Assembly (NCBI RefSeq): GCF_001293685.1
Contig: NZ_BCAG01000003.1
Location: 682,001-746,000 of the forward strand
Length of the DNA stretch: 64,000 bases
Direction of reading: 5' to 3'
DNA from: Desulfatitalea tepidiphila
Lineage (GTDB): Bacteria > Desulfobacterota > Desulfobacteria > Desulfobacterales > Desulfosarcinaceae
Below the pieces are notes generated by a model, which saw nothing but the letters and a program-made list of their open reading frames with translations, was not told where the DNA came from and made no database searches. Shown here in pieces: positions 8,119-17,747 of this stretch. The position numbers and the translations under genes were made by a program. Within the stretch, counting starts at the first letter, position 1; the number at the start of each line of letters is the position of its first letter.

Positions 8119-10797
8119 GTGAGTGAAGAGAAAGGCACCTCGATCGACTGGCACCGGCTGGATTCAAATGAGGCCGCGCGGAAACTGAAGTCATCCGAAA
8201 CGGGTCTTGCCGCCGAAGAGGCGCGCCGCCGCTATGCGCAATACGGACCCAACGAACTCATCGAAAAACAGCGCAAATCGTTGTGGATGATGTTTTTGGA
8301 TCAGTTCAAGGACTTCATGATTCTCGTGCTGATCGCCGCCGCCTTCGTGGCGGGGGTGATCGGCGAACCGGCGGACAGTATCGCCATCGCCGTGATCGTC
8401 ATGCTGAACGCCGTACTGGGGTTCGTACAGGAATACCGGGCCGAAAAGGCCATGGATGCGCTGAAAAAGCTGGCGGCCCCCTCTGCCGTCGTGATCCGGG
8501 ACGGGCAGGCCGCGTCGGTCGCCGCGGCGCAATTGGTGCCGGGCGATCTCGTGATCCTGGAGGCCGGCAACGTGGTTCCGGCCGATCTTCGGCTGACCGA
8601 GGCGGTCCGGCTCCGCATCCAGGAGTCCGCCCTGACCGGCGAGTCCGTGGCCGTGGAAAAGGACAGCCGGTCCATCGAGGAGGCGGACCTGCCCATCGGC
8701 GACCGCAGGAACATGGCCTACAAAGGCACCCTGGTGACCTACGGCCGGGGACAGGGACTGGTGACCGGCACCGGCATGCGAACCGAGCTCGGGCGGATCG
8801 CCGGCATGCTCCAGGACCAGGGTGAGGGGCGGACCCCGTTGCAGAAACGGCTCACCACGTTCGGGCAGAAGCTCGCCTGGGCCGTGCTGGCCATTTGCTT
8901 CATCGTATTCGTCACCGGATTGCTCAGGGGAGAGCCGCCGCTCCTGATGCTCCTGACTGCGATTTCGCTGGCGGTGGCGGCCATTCCAGAGGCCTTGCCC
9001 GCGGTGATCACCATCTCCCTGGCGCTCGGCGCCAGGAAGCTGGTCAGGCAGCAGGCGCTGGTGCGAAAACTGCCGGCCGTGGAAACCCTCGGATCGGTCA
9101 CCTATATCTGTTCCGACAAAACCGGCACGCTGACGCTGAACCGCATGGTCGTGGAAGAGGTCTATGTCGACGGCCGCCGGCAACCGTCCAGGGAGATATC
9201 GCCGCTGGCCCGGGAGACCGGCGCAGGCGGGACGCCATCGGGCGGGGATGCCGTGGATCTGTTGTTCAGCGCCATGGCGCTGTGCAACGACACCCGTCGG
9301 GAAGGTTCGGACACCCTCATCGGCGATCCCACCGAAACGGCGCTGTTCGAGCTGGCCCGCGCAAAAGGGTACGACCGGGACAAGCTGCATGAAAGCCATC
9401 CCCGGGTGGCGGAGATTCCCTTTGATTCGGACCGTAAACTCATGACCACGTTCCATCCATGGAAAGACGGCCGGGTCGTTTCCTTTACCAAGGGAGCGGT
9501 CGAGGAAATTCTGGAGCGTTCCGAATCGGCTGTCGGCAACCGCGGGCAGGAGGCGGTGGACCGCCCGAAAATCCTTGAAGCGGCGGACCAGATCGCCGGC
9601 AACGGCCTGAGAACCCTGGGATTTGCCATGCGTGTGTGGGACGCCGTTCCCGATCCCCCGACCTCGGAACAGGCGGAAAAAGCCATGGTCTTTATCGGCA
9701 TGGTCGGCCTGATGGATCCGCCCCGGCCCGAAGCGGCGGAGGCCGTGGCCATGTGCCGGTCGGCGGGCATCCGGCCGGTGATGATCACCGGAGACCATCC
9801 GCTGACCGCTGCAAAGATCGCGGAGCGGGTCGGGATCATCCGCGCCGAGGGGGAGGGTGTCCTGACCGGGCGGGAACTCTCCCGGCTGCCATTGGAAGCA
9901 TTCGAGGACCGGGTGGAGCGGATCCGGGTCTATGCCCGGGTCGCCCCGGAGCAGAAACTGAAGATCGTCGAGGCCCTGCAGGACAAGGGACATTTCGTGG
10001 CCATGACCGGGGACGGGGTCAACGATGCGCCGGCGCTGAAACGGGCGGACATCGGGGTGGCCATGGGCATCACCGGCACGGATGTGTCCAAGGAGGCCTC
10101 CCACATGATTCTGCTGGACGATAATTTCGCCACCATCGTCAAGGCCGTGCGGGAAGGGCGGCGCATCTTCGACAACATCCGCAAATTCATCAAATACACC
10201 ATGACCAGCAATTCCGGGGAGATCGTCACGATTTTCCTGGCGCCGTTTCTCGGCCTGCCCATCCCCCTGCTGCCGATCCACATCCTGTGGATCAACCTGG
10301 TGACCGACGGGGTGCCCGGTCTGGCGCTGACCGCCGAACCCGGCGAGCGCAACATCATGAGCCGCCCCCCGCGGCACCCCAGGGAGAGTATTTTCGCCAA
10401 TGGGCTCGGCGTCCACATCGTATGGGTCGGTCTGCTCATGGGCGCGGTGTCCATCGTCACCCAGGCCCTGTTCATCAACAGCACCCAGACCCACTGGCAA
10501 ACCATGGTGTTTACGGTTTTGTGCCTGAGTCAGATGGGGCACGTGCTGGCCATTCGCTCCGAGCAGGACTCTTTTTTCAAACAGGGCGCCTTTTCGAACA
10601 AGCCTCTCCTGGGTGCCGTGCTGCTGACATTCGCTCTTCAGATGGCCACGATTTATGTCCCGGTGCTCAACCCGATCTTTAAGACCGCGCCGCTGACCGC
10701 CGGCGAGCTTGTCATCACGTTGCTGCTGTCCACGGTCGTGTTTTTGGCGGTGGAGATCGAAAAGACCATCAAAAGGTCGAAACTGAAGCGTTCTTGA
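8119..10797 (+). CDS. P-type cation-transporting ATPase (P2A, calcium-type)
   Basis: I start at the GTG at 8119, preceded by GGAG at six bases; an in-frame GTG at 8107 is less well placed. About 892 residues. It begins with a cation-ATPase N-terminal domain, then TGES (actuator), the M4 motif IPEALP, the phosphorylation site CSDKTGTLT near residue 333, and the hinge GDGVNDAP. About ten membrane segments, including a C-terminal block, match SERCA-like P2 pumps. It would move a cation (calcium or a related ion) across the inner membrane at the cost of ATP; ion identity is not settled by these motifs. It stands alone, read divergently from the kinase. Confidence 0.92.
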   Translation: MSEEKGTSIDWHRLDSNEAARKLKSSETGLAAEEARRRYAQYGPNELIEKQRKSLWMMFLDQFKDFMILVLIAAAFVAGVIGEPADSIAIAVIVMLNAVLGFVQEYRAEKAMDALKKLAAPSAVVIRDGQAASVAAAQLVPGDLVILEAGNVVPADLRLTEAVRLRIQESALTGESVAVEKDSRSIEEADLPIGDRRNMAYKGTLVTYGRGQGLVTGTGMRTELGRIAGMLQDQGEGRTPLQKRLTTFGQKLAWAVLAICFIVFVTGLLRGEPPLLMLLTAISLAVAAIPEALPAVITISLALGARKLVRQQALVRKLPAVETLGSVTYICSDKTGTLTLNRMVVEEVYVDGRRQPSREISPLARETGAGGTPSGGDAVDLLFSAMALCNDTRREGSDTLIGDPTETALFELARAKGYDRDKLHESHPRVAEIPFDSDRKLMTTFHPWKDGRVVSFTKGAVEEILERSESAVGNRGQEAVDRPKILEAADQIAGNGLRTLGFAMRVWDAVPDPPTSEQAEKAMVFIGMVGLMDPPRPEAAEAVAMCRSAGIRPVMITGDHPLTAAKIAERVGIIRAEGEGVLTGRELSRLPLEAFEDRVERIRVYARVAPEQKLKIVEALQDKGHFVAMTGDGVNDAPALKRADIGVAMGITGTDVSKEASHMILLDDNFATIVKAVREGRRIFDNIRKFIKYTMTSNSGEIVTIFLAPFLGLPIPLLPIHILWINLVTDGVPGLALTAEPGERNIMSRPPRHPRESIFANGLGVHIVWVGLLMGAVSIVTQALFINSTQTHWQTMVFTVLCLSQMGHVLAIRSEQDSFFKQGAFSNKPLLGAVLLTFALQMATIYVPVLNPIFKTAPLTAGELVITLLLSTVVFLAVEIEKTIKRSKLKRS

Positions 10798-10895
10798 TCG
10801 CATCCTCTCCCGCCGTGCGGGGGGGGCATGGGTTAGTCAAGATCATGGCAACGGGTGTGACCGGATCGGACGCGATGAAAGCCAACCCGGTGTGT

Positions 10896-11703
10896 TTACC
10901 CTTTTGCGGCGCCTGTCGATGCCAGTTCCGCGATCAGTTGGCCGGTGACCGAGCCGTCGTAGCCGGGCAGGCAGTCCAACTCTTTGTGCAGGCAATGCGG
11001 TAGGCGCCTTCGCGGTGGGAGAACACTTCGTTGCGATACCCATTGATGGCTTCTGAATCTATGCCGGCCGTCCTCAATTGATCGTCCAGAAGCACCCGAA
11101 GTGCGGCGCCGGGTTCGCGATTGACAAAACGCACCATGGGCTGTGCCAGATCGGCCACGGTGCGAATGCCCAGGGGGTTGCCCCTGCCTACCATCAGCCC
11201 CTCCTCCATCAGGGAAAAACCGAACACCCGGACGGGCGTGTTCATCCGCTGGCGCGCGGCCTCCACATTGGATTCGGCTTTGCCCGAATTGTGCAGGTGG
11301 GTGCCGGCGACGTGGGCCGGTCCCCGGGCGAGGCCGTCGGCTGCGCGCAGGCCGAAGGGGACCGATTCCGTGCCTTTCAATGGAAAGCCCACCACCCGGT
11401 CCCGCACCTTTCCCAAAGTCAGACGGGTGGATGGTTCGACGGTGTCGCTGACCACCTGAACCGGCGTGTATTCGGGCGGCGCGGTCTCGACAAACAGATC
11501 GTCCACCCGGCAGCTGAACAACCGGCCAACTGAAGGACAATCGCCGTGTTGGGCAGGTTCCGCCCGGATTCGATGTCGTATATTGCCTGGCGCCGAATGC
11601 CCAGGCTTTCGGCGAGCTCTTCCTGTGACCAACCTTTTTTCAGCCGGAATTCCTTGACATCGTATCTGATGGTGTCGCGATTGAGACTTTTTTTCCGGCC
11701 CAT
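10896..11703 (-). pseudogene. Frameshifted HTH/substrate-binding regulator (molybdenum-locus type)
   Basis: Frame one (from the ATG at 11703) encodes an XRE helix-turn-helix with LKKGWSQEELAESLGIRRQ and IESGRNLPNTAIVLQLA. The reading then continues only in another frame with SCRVDDLFV, as expected for the next helix; restoring one base near 11520-11530 rejoins them. The second frame carries a periplasmic-binding-like sensor domain (AADGLARGPAHVAGTHLH, GFSLMEEGLMVGRGNPLGI). Near 11000 there is a second break and missing sequence, and the ending (LDCLPGYDGSVTGQLI) is in the third frame. Such HTH-PBP proteins often regulate molybdate uptake or molybdoenzymes. Two independent lesions argue for a true pseudogene rather than one sequencing error. 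Confidence 0.75.
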
Positions 11704-11709
11704 GAGCAC

Positions 11710-12045
11710 TTGCTCAAAGTGCCTCCCATGCCGGCAGGGCGGGGTGCTCCGATTCGTGTACGCATTTCGGCCCGGAATGTGGCCGTGGCCCTCCAGGCAC
11801 CCAGCGTAACCAGCTTCCAGAACATTTTCCCCGGCAAGGTTGACCAGATCATTGATCAGGGAGAATCTTATGTCGATCTGCGTTTGAATATCGGTTGTTT
11901 TCTATGGGCACGCATTACCCGTCAATCCTTCCTGGACTTGAATCTGAAAACGGGCCAGCCGGTATTTGCACTTATTAAAAGTGTGGCCGTATCATCAGGT
12001 GCCGTCAATGACGTGGTGAACGAGCGCAAGACGCAAAGAATCTGA
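11710..12045 (+). pseudogene. modC: C-terminal TOBE fragment of molybdate transporter ATPase ModC
   Basis: About 111 codons starting abruptly. The sequence RVRISARNVAVALQAP, then NIFPGKVDQI, LRLNIGCFLWARITRQS and GQPVFALIKSVAV, is the C-terminal molybdate-binding TOBE/MOP domain of ModC. The ATP-binding cassette that should precede it is absent; instead the frame abuts the divergent start of the broken regulator at 11703. The open frame is intact, so a free-standing molbindin-like protein is a weak alternative, but no ribosome site precedes it. Together the two pieces look like the remains of a modABC locus. Confidence 0.65.
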
Positions 12046-12186
12046 CATGCACCCAGACAGTCCATAGAACTGTCACCCACCGCAGGCAGGGACTCAGCGG
12101 AGGTGCACAGGGCGAATCGGGTACTGAAAATTTTGTATTTCGACCTCATTATTTCCGCTCCGGACCGGAAATCTTTTCACCCTCGC

Positions 12187-12522
12187 TTATGATTTGGCGC
12201 ATACCCGGATGGTGCTGGCACCGAACCCCGCCCACTCATTCAACGGCCTGTCCGATACAATAACGAATCCTTCTCTGCCGGGATCATCCGTCGAGGATAT
12301 TGAAACGTCACCGACCATTTTGTGGGTCGCCGGGTCTATGGCGATGGTCAAACCGTCTATTTCCTTGATGAGATCGTTTGCTCCGGGCGCTTCCGCCGCC
12401 AGGCCGAGGGACGCGTCGCAGCATCCTGTCGATCGAATCTCGATGCGCACGGAAAGCGGCAGTCCCTTTTCCAGCAGCGTCCTCTTGATGTCCTCACAGG
12501 CAAGCGGACCAAATTTGATCAT
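12187..12522 (-). CDS. HesB/IscA-like protein
   Basis: I start at the ATG at 12522 (MIKFGPLAC), where AGGAGG lies nine bases upstream; 111 residues. The segment IEIRSTGCCDASLGLAA with adjacent cysteines 34-35, followed by LIKEIDGLTIAIDP and DPGREGFVIVS, matches a HesB-like branch of the A-type iron-sulfur scaffold fold. Classical IscA uses three cysteines (C-x~65-C-G-C); here only C34, C35 and C108 are available, so the binding mode must differ. Related HesB-like proteins in deltaproteobacteria include selenoproteins, but I see no in-frame UGA here. The gene stands alone. Confidence 0.65.
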   Translation of the reverse strand: MIKFGPLACEDIKRTLLEKGLPLSVRIEIRSTGCCDASLGLAAEAPGANDLIKEIDGLTIAIDPATHKMVGDVSISSTDDPGREGFVIVSDRPLNEWAGFGASTIRVCAKS

Positions 12523-12897
12523 CGCTATTGTCCTCCTATTTTTCAGCACGTCAAGACGGAAGAATTTGAGGGGGCATGCTGTCGGCCCGCCCCCTCATAT
12601 CGTGATGGTGTTTAATATACCTGCCTGCAGAGTTCAAGGGTTCCCGCCGGACTGAATAGGGGGCTTGCGTTGTAAAGCACTACCGGGTCGCCTGCGGCAT
12701 CCAGAATGCGCGCTTCGAGAGCTTTTTCGGAAATCCCTAAACCCTGGTCTCATGGGATGTTCCACCCTCTTCATCAGCCCCATTTTTCCTCGATCATGTC
12801 GCGGATGGAAAGCCGTCAAGGCGGCAAAAAGTTATTGGGCCAACCCACTATTTTGAGGTAGACTTGTAAACTACTGCACACAGCCCGGAGAATCGGC
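12523..12897. other. Intergenic region upstream of the GTPase gene
   Basis: 375 bases separating two divergent genes. No frame shows homology to a known protein. A GGAG ribosome site is placed just before the ATG at 12898. No strong inverted repeat was noticed. Confidence 0.45.
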
Positions 12898-14223
12898 ATG
12901 ATCGAAAAAGTGATCATCATGGGGGCCGCCGGCCGCGATTTTCACAATTTCAACGTCTATTTCAAAGGCAACCCCCGCTATCGGGTCATTGCCTTCACGG
13001 CCGCCCAGATTCCGGATATCGAAGGCCGGACCTACCCGCCGGAGCTGGCCGGCGAAGGCTATCCGGACGGGATCCCCATCCACCCGGAGGTGGAACTGGC
13101 CCGGCTGATCCGAAACCACCGGGTGGACCTGGTCGCCTTTTCCTACAGCGACGTCCCTCACGTCCAGGTCATGCACAAGGCCGCCATCGTAACGGCCCAG
13201 GGCGCCGATTTTATCCTGCTGGGGGCCGCCTATACCATGCTGAAGTCCCGGAAACCGGTGGTTTCCGTCTGTGCCGTCCGAACCGGTTGCGGCAAGTCCC
13301 AGACCACCCGCAAGGTGTGCACCATTTTCAAGCAGCACGGCTGGCAGGTGGTGGCGGTTCGCCATCCCATGCCCTACGGCGATTTGAGAAAGCAGGTGAT
13401 CCAGCGTTTTTCTTCCTACGAGGATTTCAAAACCCACCAGTGCACCCTGGAAGAGCGGGAAGAATACGAACCGTTGGTGGACCAGGGGATCACGGTCTAT
13501 GCCGGCGTGGACTACGGCAAAATCCTCGAGGCCGCTGAAGAGGAAGCGGACATCATCGTATGGGACGGCGGCAACAACGATACGCCTTTTTATCGTCCCG
13601 ATGTCCACATCGTGCTGCTCGATCCGCACCGGGTGGGGCACGAACTGCTCTACTACCCCGGTGAAACCAACCTGCTCATGGCGGACATCGCCATCATCAA
13701 CAAGGTGGACACGGCGGATCCGCAAAACGTCGCCCGCTCCCGCGAAAACATTCGCAGCCATGCGCCCGATGCCCAGATCGTGCTGGCGGAATCGCCCATA
13801 CGGGTCAGCCGGCCGGAAAGAATCAAGGGCAAGCGCGTGCTGGTGGTCGAAGACGGCCCCACCCTGACCCACGGCGAAATGCCCTACGGGGCCGGGGTCA
13901 TTGCCGCGCGGACGTACCAGGCGGCAGAGATCGTCGATCCACGGCCCTATGCCGTGGGAAGCCTGAAAAAGACCTTTGAAGCGTATGCCGGCACCGGACC
14001 GGCGCTGCCTGCGATGGGGTACAGCCCGGAGCAGGTTCGAGACCTGGAGCGGACGATCGACCGGGTCGACTGCGACCTGGTGCTGTTTTCAACACCCATC
14101 CAGCTCAAACGCATCTTGAACATCGACAAACCCTCGATCCGGGTCCGTTACACCTACAAGGATCACGGGGCGCCGCTGCTGGAGGACGTCCTGCTCGACA
14201 AACTCAAAGGCCGCATGCCATGA
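12898..14223 (+). CDS. Cyclic 2,3-diphosphoglycerate synthetase-like P-loop protein
   Basis: 441 residues. The N-terminal 120 residues form a Rossmann-like region (VIIMGAAGRDFHNFN), followed by a P-loop SVCAVRTGCGKSQTTRKV near residue 125 and later LMADIAIINKVDTAD, a GTPase-like NKxD. This is the family annotated as cyclic 2,3-diphosphoglycerate synthase from methanogen enzymes. Most bacterial members, however, lie beside carbamate kinase and ornithine cyclodeaminase genes, as here, so its real substrate is likely linked to carbamoyl phosphate or arginine metabolism; that is inference. It overlaps carbamate kinase by four bases (ATGA), so the two are translated together. Confidence 0.75.
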   Translation: MIEKVIIMGAAGRDFHNFNVYFKGNPRYRVIAFTAAQIPDIEGRTYPPELAGEGYPDGIPIHPEVELARLIRNHRVDLVAFSYSDVPHVQVMHKAAIVTAQGADFILLGAAYTMLKSRKPVVSVCAVRTGCGKSQTTRKVCTIFKQHGWQVVAVRHPMPYGDLRKQVIQRFSSYEDFKTHQCTLEEREEYEPLVDQGITVYAGVDYGKILEAAEEEADIIVWDGGNNDTPFYRPDVHIVLLDPHRVGHELLYYPGETNLLMADIAIINKVDTADPQNVARSRENIRSHAPDAQIVLAESPIRVSRPERIKGKRVLVVEDGPTLTHGEMPYGAGVIAARTYQAAEIVDPRPYAVGSLKKTFEAYAGTGPALPAMGYSPEQVRDLERTIDRVDCDLVLFSTPIQLKRILNIDKPSIRVRYTYKDHGAPLLEDVLLDKLKGRMP

Positions 14224-15158
14224 GAGCGGAGAAAGCCAAAAAACTAGTGCTGGTCGCACTGGGCGGGAACGCGCTGATCCGCAAGCACCAGACCGGCACC
14301 CTGGAAGAGCAGTTGGAGAATCTCAAGGTGCCGATCCGGGAGATCGCCAGGCTGTCCATGGCCTACCGGATCATCATCACGCACGGCAACGGTCCGCAGG
14401 TGGGCAATCTGCAGTTGCAGCAGGAATCGTGCAGCGCGGTGCCCAGGATGCCGCTGGAGATCCTGGTGGCCCAGACCCAGGGGCAGATCGGATACATGAT
14501 CGAATCCACCCTGGACAGCGAGCTGATGGCGCTCGGCATCGTGACCCAGAAGTATATCGTGAGCCTGATCAGCTATGTCGTCGTGGACGAACAGGATCCG
14601 GCCTTTAAACATCCGTCCAAGCCCGTGGGTCCGGTCTATTCCGAAACGCAGGCCGCATCATTGCCCTATCCCACGCGCAAGACCGCCAAAGGCTACCGCC
14701 GGGTGGTCGCCTCGCCGAAACCGTTGACCATCGTGGAAAAGAGGGAGATCCGGGAACTCATCAAACGGGACTTCATCGTCATCTGCTGCGGCGGCGGGGG
14801 CATCCCGGTGATCCGGGAGGGAAGGTCCTTTTGCGGCGTGGATGCGGTAATCGACAAGGACCTGGCCAGCGCCAAACTGGCCGGGGAGGTGGGCGTGGAC
14901 ATTTTCGTCATCGCCACGGATGTGAAAGGCGTCGCCCTCGATTATGGCAAGGCGGGCGAGAGATATCTTCGAACCCTTTCCTGCAGGGAGGCAGTGGTGT
15001 ACCGGGAACTGGGGCATTTCCCCGACGGCTCCATCTGGCCCAAGATCGAGGCGGGGATGCAGTTTTTAAACAGCGGCGGGCAGACGGCAGTGATCTGCTC
15101 CATCGAAGAGATCGGCGATGCCGTTCTCGGCAAGGCGGGAACGCGGATTATCCCCTGA
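14220..15158 (+). CDS. arcC: Carbamate kinase
   Basis: 312 residues, normal for the family. It shows VLVALGGNALIRK at the start, IITHGNGPQVGNL around residues 51-63, VVASPKPLTIVE, and the CCGGGGIPVI and DKDLASAKLA motifs of the amino-acid-kinase fold. It makes ATP from carbamoyl phosphate and ADP, or works in reverse. It is coupled by ATGA to the upstream GTPase-like gene and its 3' end overlaps by 11 bases the end of the convergent ornithine cyclodeaminase-like gene. No ornithine carbamoyltransferase or arginine deiminase is in the window, so the source of carbamoyl phosphate is unseen. Confidence 0.92.
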   Translation: MRAEKAKKLVLVALGGNALIRKHQTGTLEEQLENLKVPIREIARLSMAYRIIITHGNGPQVGNLQLQQESCSAVPRMPLEILVAQTQGQIGYMIESTLDSELMALGIVTQKYIVSLISYVVVDEQDPAFKHPSKPVGPVYSETQAASLPYPTRKTAKGYRRVVASPKPLTIVEKREIRELIKRDFIVICCGGGGIPVIREGRSFCGVDAVIDKDLASAKLAGEVGVDIFVIATDVKGVALDYGKAGERYLRTLSCREAVVYRELGHFPDGSIWPKIEAGMQFLNSGGQTAVICSIEEIGDAVLGKAGTRIIP

Positions 15159-16263
15159 ATCCCGTTTTTCTTCTCCTCAGGCCTCGTTCCACATTCACCA
15201 CGAAATCCTGCACGTTGGTCAAAATGGCGCGCGCCGACAGGGAGCCGCGGTTGACCAGTTTGCTCACCGCGAACTCGGACATGTCGACCGAGTAGAAATA
15301 GACCGGCCGGACCCCATGGCCCTCCGTCACCTGGTAGGCGGGGACCATGTTGCCCGTGGCAATGGTGTGCAGTACGGTCGCCATGCCGATGACGGTCGTG
15401 GCGCGCCGCGCAATGGCTCGCATGCGGTCCTGGGCCTGGCAGGCGTCGGTGATGGTTTCGGGAAGGGGGCCGTCGTCGCGGATCGAGCCGGCGAGCACGC
15501 AGGAAATGTCGTTTTCGACGACCGCCTTCATGATGCCGTTGCCCACGATGCCGGCATCGATCGCCTTTTCGATGGAACCGATCGCCCTGACCCGGTTGAT
15601 GGCGTCCAGGTGGTTGTAGTGTCCCAATTCAGCGCTTTTCTTGGCATAGATCCCCTGGCCCAGGGCCGTCGAAAAGAGGGCCGCCTCCACATCGTGGACG
15701 GCCAGTGCGTTTCCGGCCAACAGGGCGTGGACATAGCCCTCGGCGACCAATTTGGCAAAGGCTTCGCGGGAATCTCGGTCGAATACCACCGCCGGTCCGA
15801 GGACCCAGACGATGAACCCGTTGCGGCGTTCGAATTCCAGAAGATCGTAGAGCTCGTCGTAGTCGATGGAAAAGGAGGTCTCGCGGGTCGTCCGGGTGCG
15901 GAACGCAAACTTCTGCAACGTCTGGTCCTGGGATTCAAACGGCTCGGCATGCACGAAGATGCCGTCCTCGCCGTTTTCCCGCCGGCCGCAGGCCACCCGT
16001 TCGCCGCGTTCGAGTTTCCGGAACGCCTTGACGACCAGCGATCCGTCGTCCCGTTTCACCACCACGCAGTCCATCCGGGACTGTTCCAGGAGCGTCCATC
16101 GGTTTTTTTCCACCTGGAAATACTCCGGGTGGATCGAGGTGGCGTGATAATCGTCCGGGGCTACGCCGGATTTTACGACCCGTCTGAACGTTACCGGCGG
16201 AGCGTCCACGAACGGCGGCTGTGTAAAATCCGGTGGGTGATAGGCGGGAAGTTGGAAGGTCAT
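15148..16263 (-). CDS. TIGR00300/LOR-SDH-type ornithine cyclodeaminase-like protein
   Basis: 371 residues with AAGGAG before the ATG at 16263. It has the features of the LOR/SDH conserved-region family: an N-terminal alpha-beta domain with DDYHATSIHPEYF, and a C-terminal nucleotide-binding domain with LLAGNALAVHDVEAAL and VLAGSIRDDGPLPE. Archaeal and cyanobacterial relatives (the C-terminal part of AgrE) convert ornithine to proline and ammonia using NAD. With carbamate kinase next door, this suggests a route from arginine or citrulline to proline and ATP. It starts 22 bases after the tunR stop on the same strand, so it may be read from the tunR transcript. Confidence 0.78.
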   Translation of the reverse strand: MTFQLPAYHPPDFTQPPFVDAPPVTFRRVVKSGVAPDDYHATSIHPEYFQVEKNRWTLLEQSRMDCVVVKRDDGSLVVKAFRKLERGERVACGRRENGEDGIFVHAEPFESQDQTLQKFAFRTRTTRETSFSIDYDELYDLLEFERRNGFIVWVLGPAVVFDRDSREAFAKLVAEGYVHALLAGNALAVHDVEAALFSTALGQGIYAKKSAELGHYNHLDAINRVRAIGSIEKAIDAGIVGNGIMKAVVENDISCVLAGSIRDDGPLPETITDACQAQDRMRAIARRATTVIGMATVLHTIATGNMVPAYQVTEGHGVRPVYFYSVDMSEFAVSKLVNRGSLSARAILTNVQDFVVNVERGLRRRKTGFRG

Positions 16264-16285
16264 GGCGTGCTCCTTGCTGTTTTCT

Positions 16286-17392
16286 TCATTCCGACATGAG
16301 GACCACCGAATAGCTGCTGAAGAAGACCCATGTCTCGTCTCCCTCGGCCAGGCCCAGCCGCCGGCTGCTGTCGCTGGTCACTATGGCACACACCTCTGTG
16401 CCGTCGGCAATCCGCACCACATATTCGGTATTGATGGCGCCCCGGGTGATCTTGTCAACCGTGCCATTGAACCGGTTGTCCGCGCTGCACTCGAGGCCGT
16501 GGCCGTTTTTCGACAACATCACCCACGGGGCCTTGACCTCGGCCGCAATGGTCTTGCCCGGTTTCAGACCCAGGCGCTGCACGCTGTCGTTGGTGATCAC
16601 CGTGGTGACCACGTGCCCGCCCAGGGTCACGATCTCCACGCGGGTTTGAATGTCGCCCTGCTCGATGGTTCGAATGCTGCCGAAAAACGAATTGCGGGCG
16701 CTGGTCTTGCGGGAGAATTCCTTTTCCACGATCAGACGGGTCACCTGCTGGATCTCCTCTTCGGAAAAGGAGACAAAGGAGGAGGTCAGGTTGGGCGTCG
16801 AATGCCCCAACAGCATCTGGACCGCAGGCAGGGGGAGGTTGCTCTGCATCAGCTCCACGGCCCGCGATTTGCGCAGAACTTCCGGCGCGCCGAGCTGCTT
16901 GGGGATGCCGCAGGCCTCTGCGCGCTCATAAAACTTGCGGCGGACAAATCCGGGATCCGTCTGGAACATCCCCTGCTTCCCCTTATTCAGGGATGGATCG
17001 CTGATCAACGATCGGATCTCATGGCACAGTTTTTCAGGCAACTGGACCTTGCGCCGGTGGCTGGATTTTCCCCTGGCGCGGCCCAGGATGACGAATCCCT
17101 TGTCGAACTCGAAATCCCGGCCCGGGTCGAGATTCGCCGCCTCATGGAGCTTTGCGCCGGCGTAGCGGATAATCAGGAAAATGAGCAAGATGCGGCGCCG
17201 CGACCTGAGCACGTCGGGACGCGGGGCTGCCTTGGTCCACTCACGGAAGGATTTCTCCAACCGGTCGAGCTGGACCGAATCGAGGTATTTGTCTTTTTCC
17301 GGCGTGGAGAAGATGCGTCCATGGTAGTTTCGCTCGGGCGCCGAAGGCGGCCGGGGGGATTGGCTGTCGGTTGTCTGGTCAGATTTTTTCAT
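16286..17392 (-). CDS. tunR: TunR-family tungstate/molybdate-responsive regulator
   Basis: From the ATG at 17392, 368 residues. The first 240 form a tyrosine-recombinase-like DNA-binding domain, ending LPAVQMLLGHSTPNLTSSF. The recombinase residues are not kept: the H-x-x-R position reads LRKSRA and the catalytic tyrosine is phenylalanine in SSFVSF. The rest is two tandem TOBE/MOP oxyanion-binding domains (around NSFFGSIRTIEQGDIQT and NRFNGTVDKITRGAIN). This architecture defines TunR of sulfate reducers, which controls tungstate and molybdate transport. A MOT1-type transporter is divergent next door with a long palindrome between them. An upstream in-frame GTG (17449) has no good ribosome site. 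Confidence 0.85.
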   Translation of the reverse strand: MKKSDQTTDSQSPRPPSAPERNYHGRIFSTPEKDKYLDSVQLDRLEKSFREWTKAAPRPDVLRSRRRILLIFLIIRYAGAKLHEAANLDPGRDFEFDKGFVILGRARGKSSHRRKVQLPEKLCHEIRSLISDPSLNKGKQGMFQTDPGFVRRKFYERAEACGIPKQLGAPEVLRKSRAVELMQSNLPLPAVQMLLGHSTPNLTSSFVSFSEEEIQQVTRLIVEKEFSRKTSARNSFFGSIRTIEQGDIQTRVEIVTLGGHVVTTVITNDSVQRLGLKPGKTIAAEVKAPWVMLSKNGHGLECSADNRFNGTVDKITRGAINTEYVVRIADGTEVCAIVTSDSSRRLGLAEGDETWVFFSSYSVVLMSE

Positions 17393-17469
17393 GGGCTCTC
17401 GACGATGCGATCGTTGTCCCTGTCGTGTGCCGTGCAGCTCCACACCCAATGTCGCATATTTAAGACGTT

Positions 17470-17590
17470 CCGGTTTCCATACGGGCGGGGTTAACCCCCG
17501 CCCCTGCCCCGCCGGTATAGGTCTACGGCCTGTATTACCACCCGAATCTCGTAGGGGCGGGCTTTATGCCCGCCCGCAACATCCAGTCAT
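17470..17590. repeat. Dispersed palindromic repeat, family C, copy 1
   Basis: Two GC-rich hairpins about 60 bases apart: the first around GGGCGGGGTTAACCCCCGCCC, the second around GTAGGGGCGGGCTTTATGCC and its complement. Flanking bases (CGGTTTCCATACGG; CTCGTAGGGGCGGG) recur at 41568-41724 and, inverted, at 57008-57136. It sits between tunR and the MOT1 gene. Confidence 0.7.
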
Positions 17591-17645
17591 GCTCATGGCC
17601 TCCATGCCGACAATGAGCTTGACATTTGTGGGGCGCATCCGTAGT

Positions 17646-17671
17646 ATCACGATTAATACAATAATCGTGAT
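17646..17671. promoter_or_regulatory. 26-bp palindrome, candidate TunR operator
   Basis: ATCACGATTA (17646-17655) and TAATCGTGAT (17662-17671) are perfect inverted 10-base arms around a six-base spacer. It lies 76 bases before the MOT1 transporter start and about 255 bases before tunR, in the divergent spacer. Position and symmetry suggest the TunR binding site; I did not match it to a published motif. Confidence 0.6.
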
Positions 17672-17747
17672 TATGCGTCAAGGCCGAGATTGCCATTTCA
17701 TGCCGGCGGACCCCGCCGGTAGCGAGCAATCGCCAGGAGAAAGAGAC

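Noticed and set aside
8191-10803. An 870-codon open frame opposite the P-type ATPase gene
   Set aside because: It is a shadow of the GC-rich sense gene; composition is rich in His/Gln/Asp/Gly with no domain, whereas the sense strand has all P-type motifs.
11520-11530. Treating the regulator frameshift as a sequencing error and calling an intact gene
   Set aside because: A second break with missing sequence near 11000 and the adjoining modC stub make decay more likely.
12187-12522. A second selenoprotein in the HesB-like gene
   Set aside because: The frame has no internal UGA and ends normally; only the family relationship suggested it.
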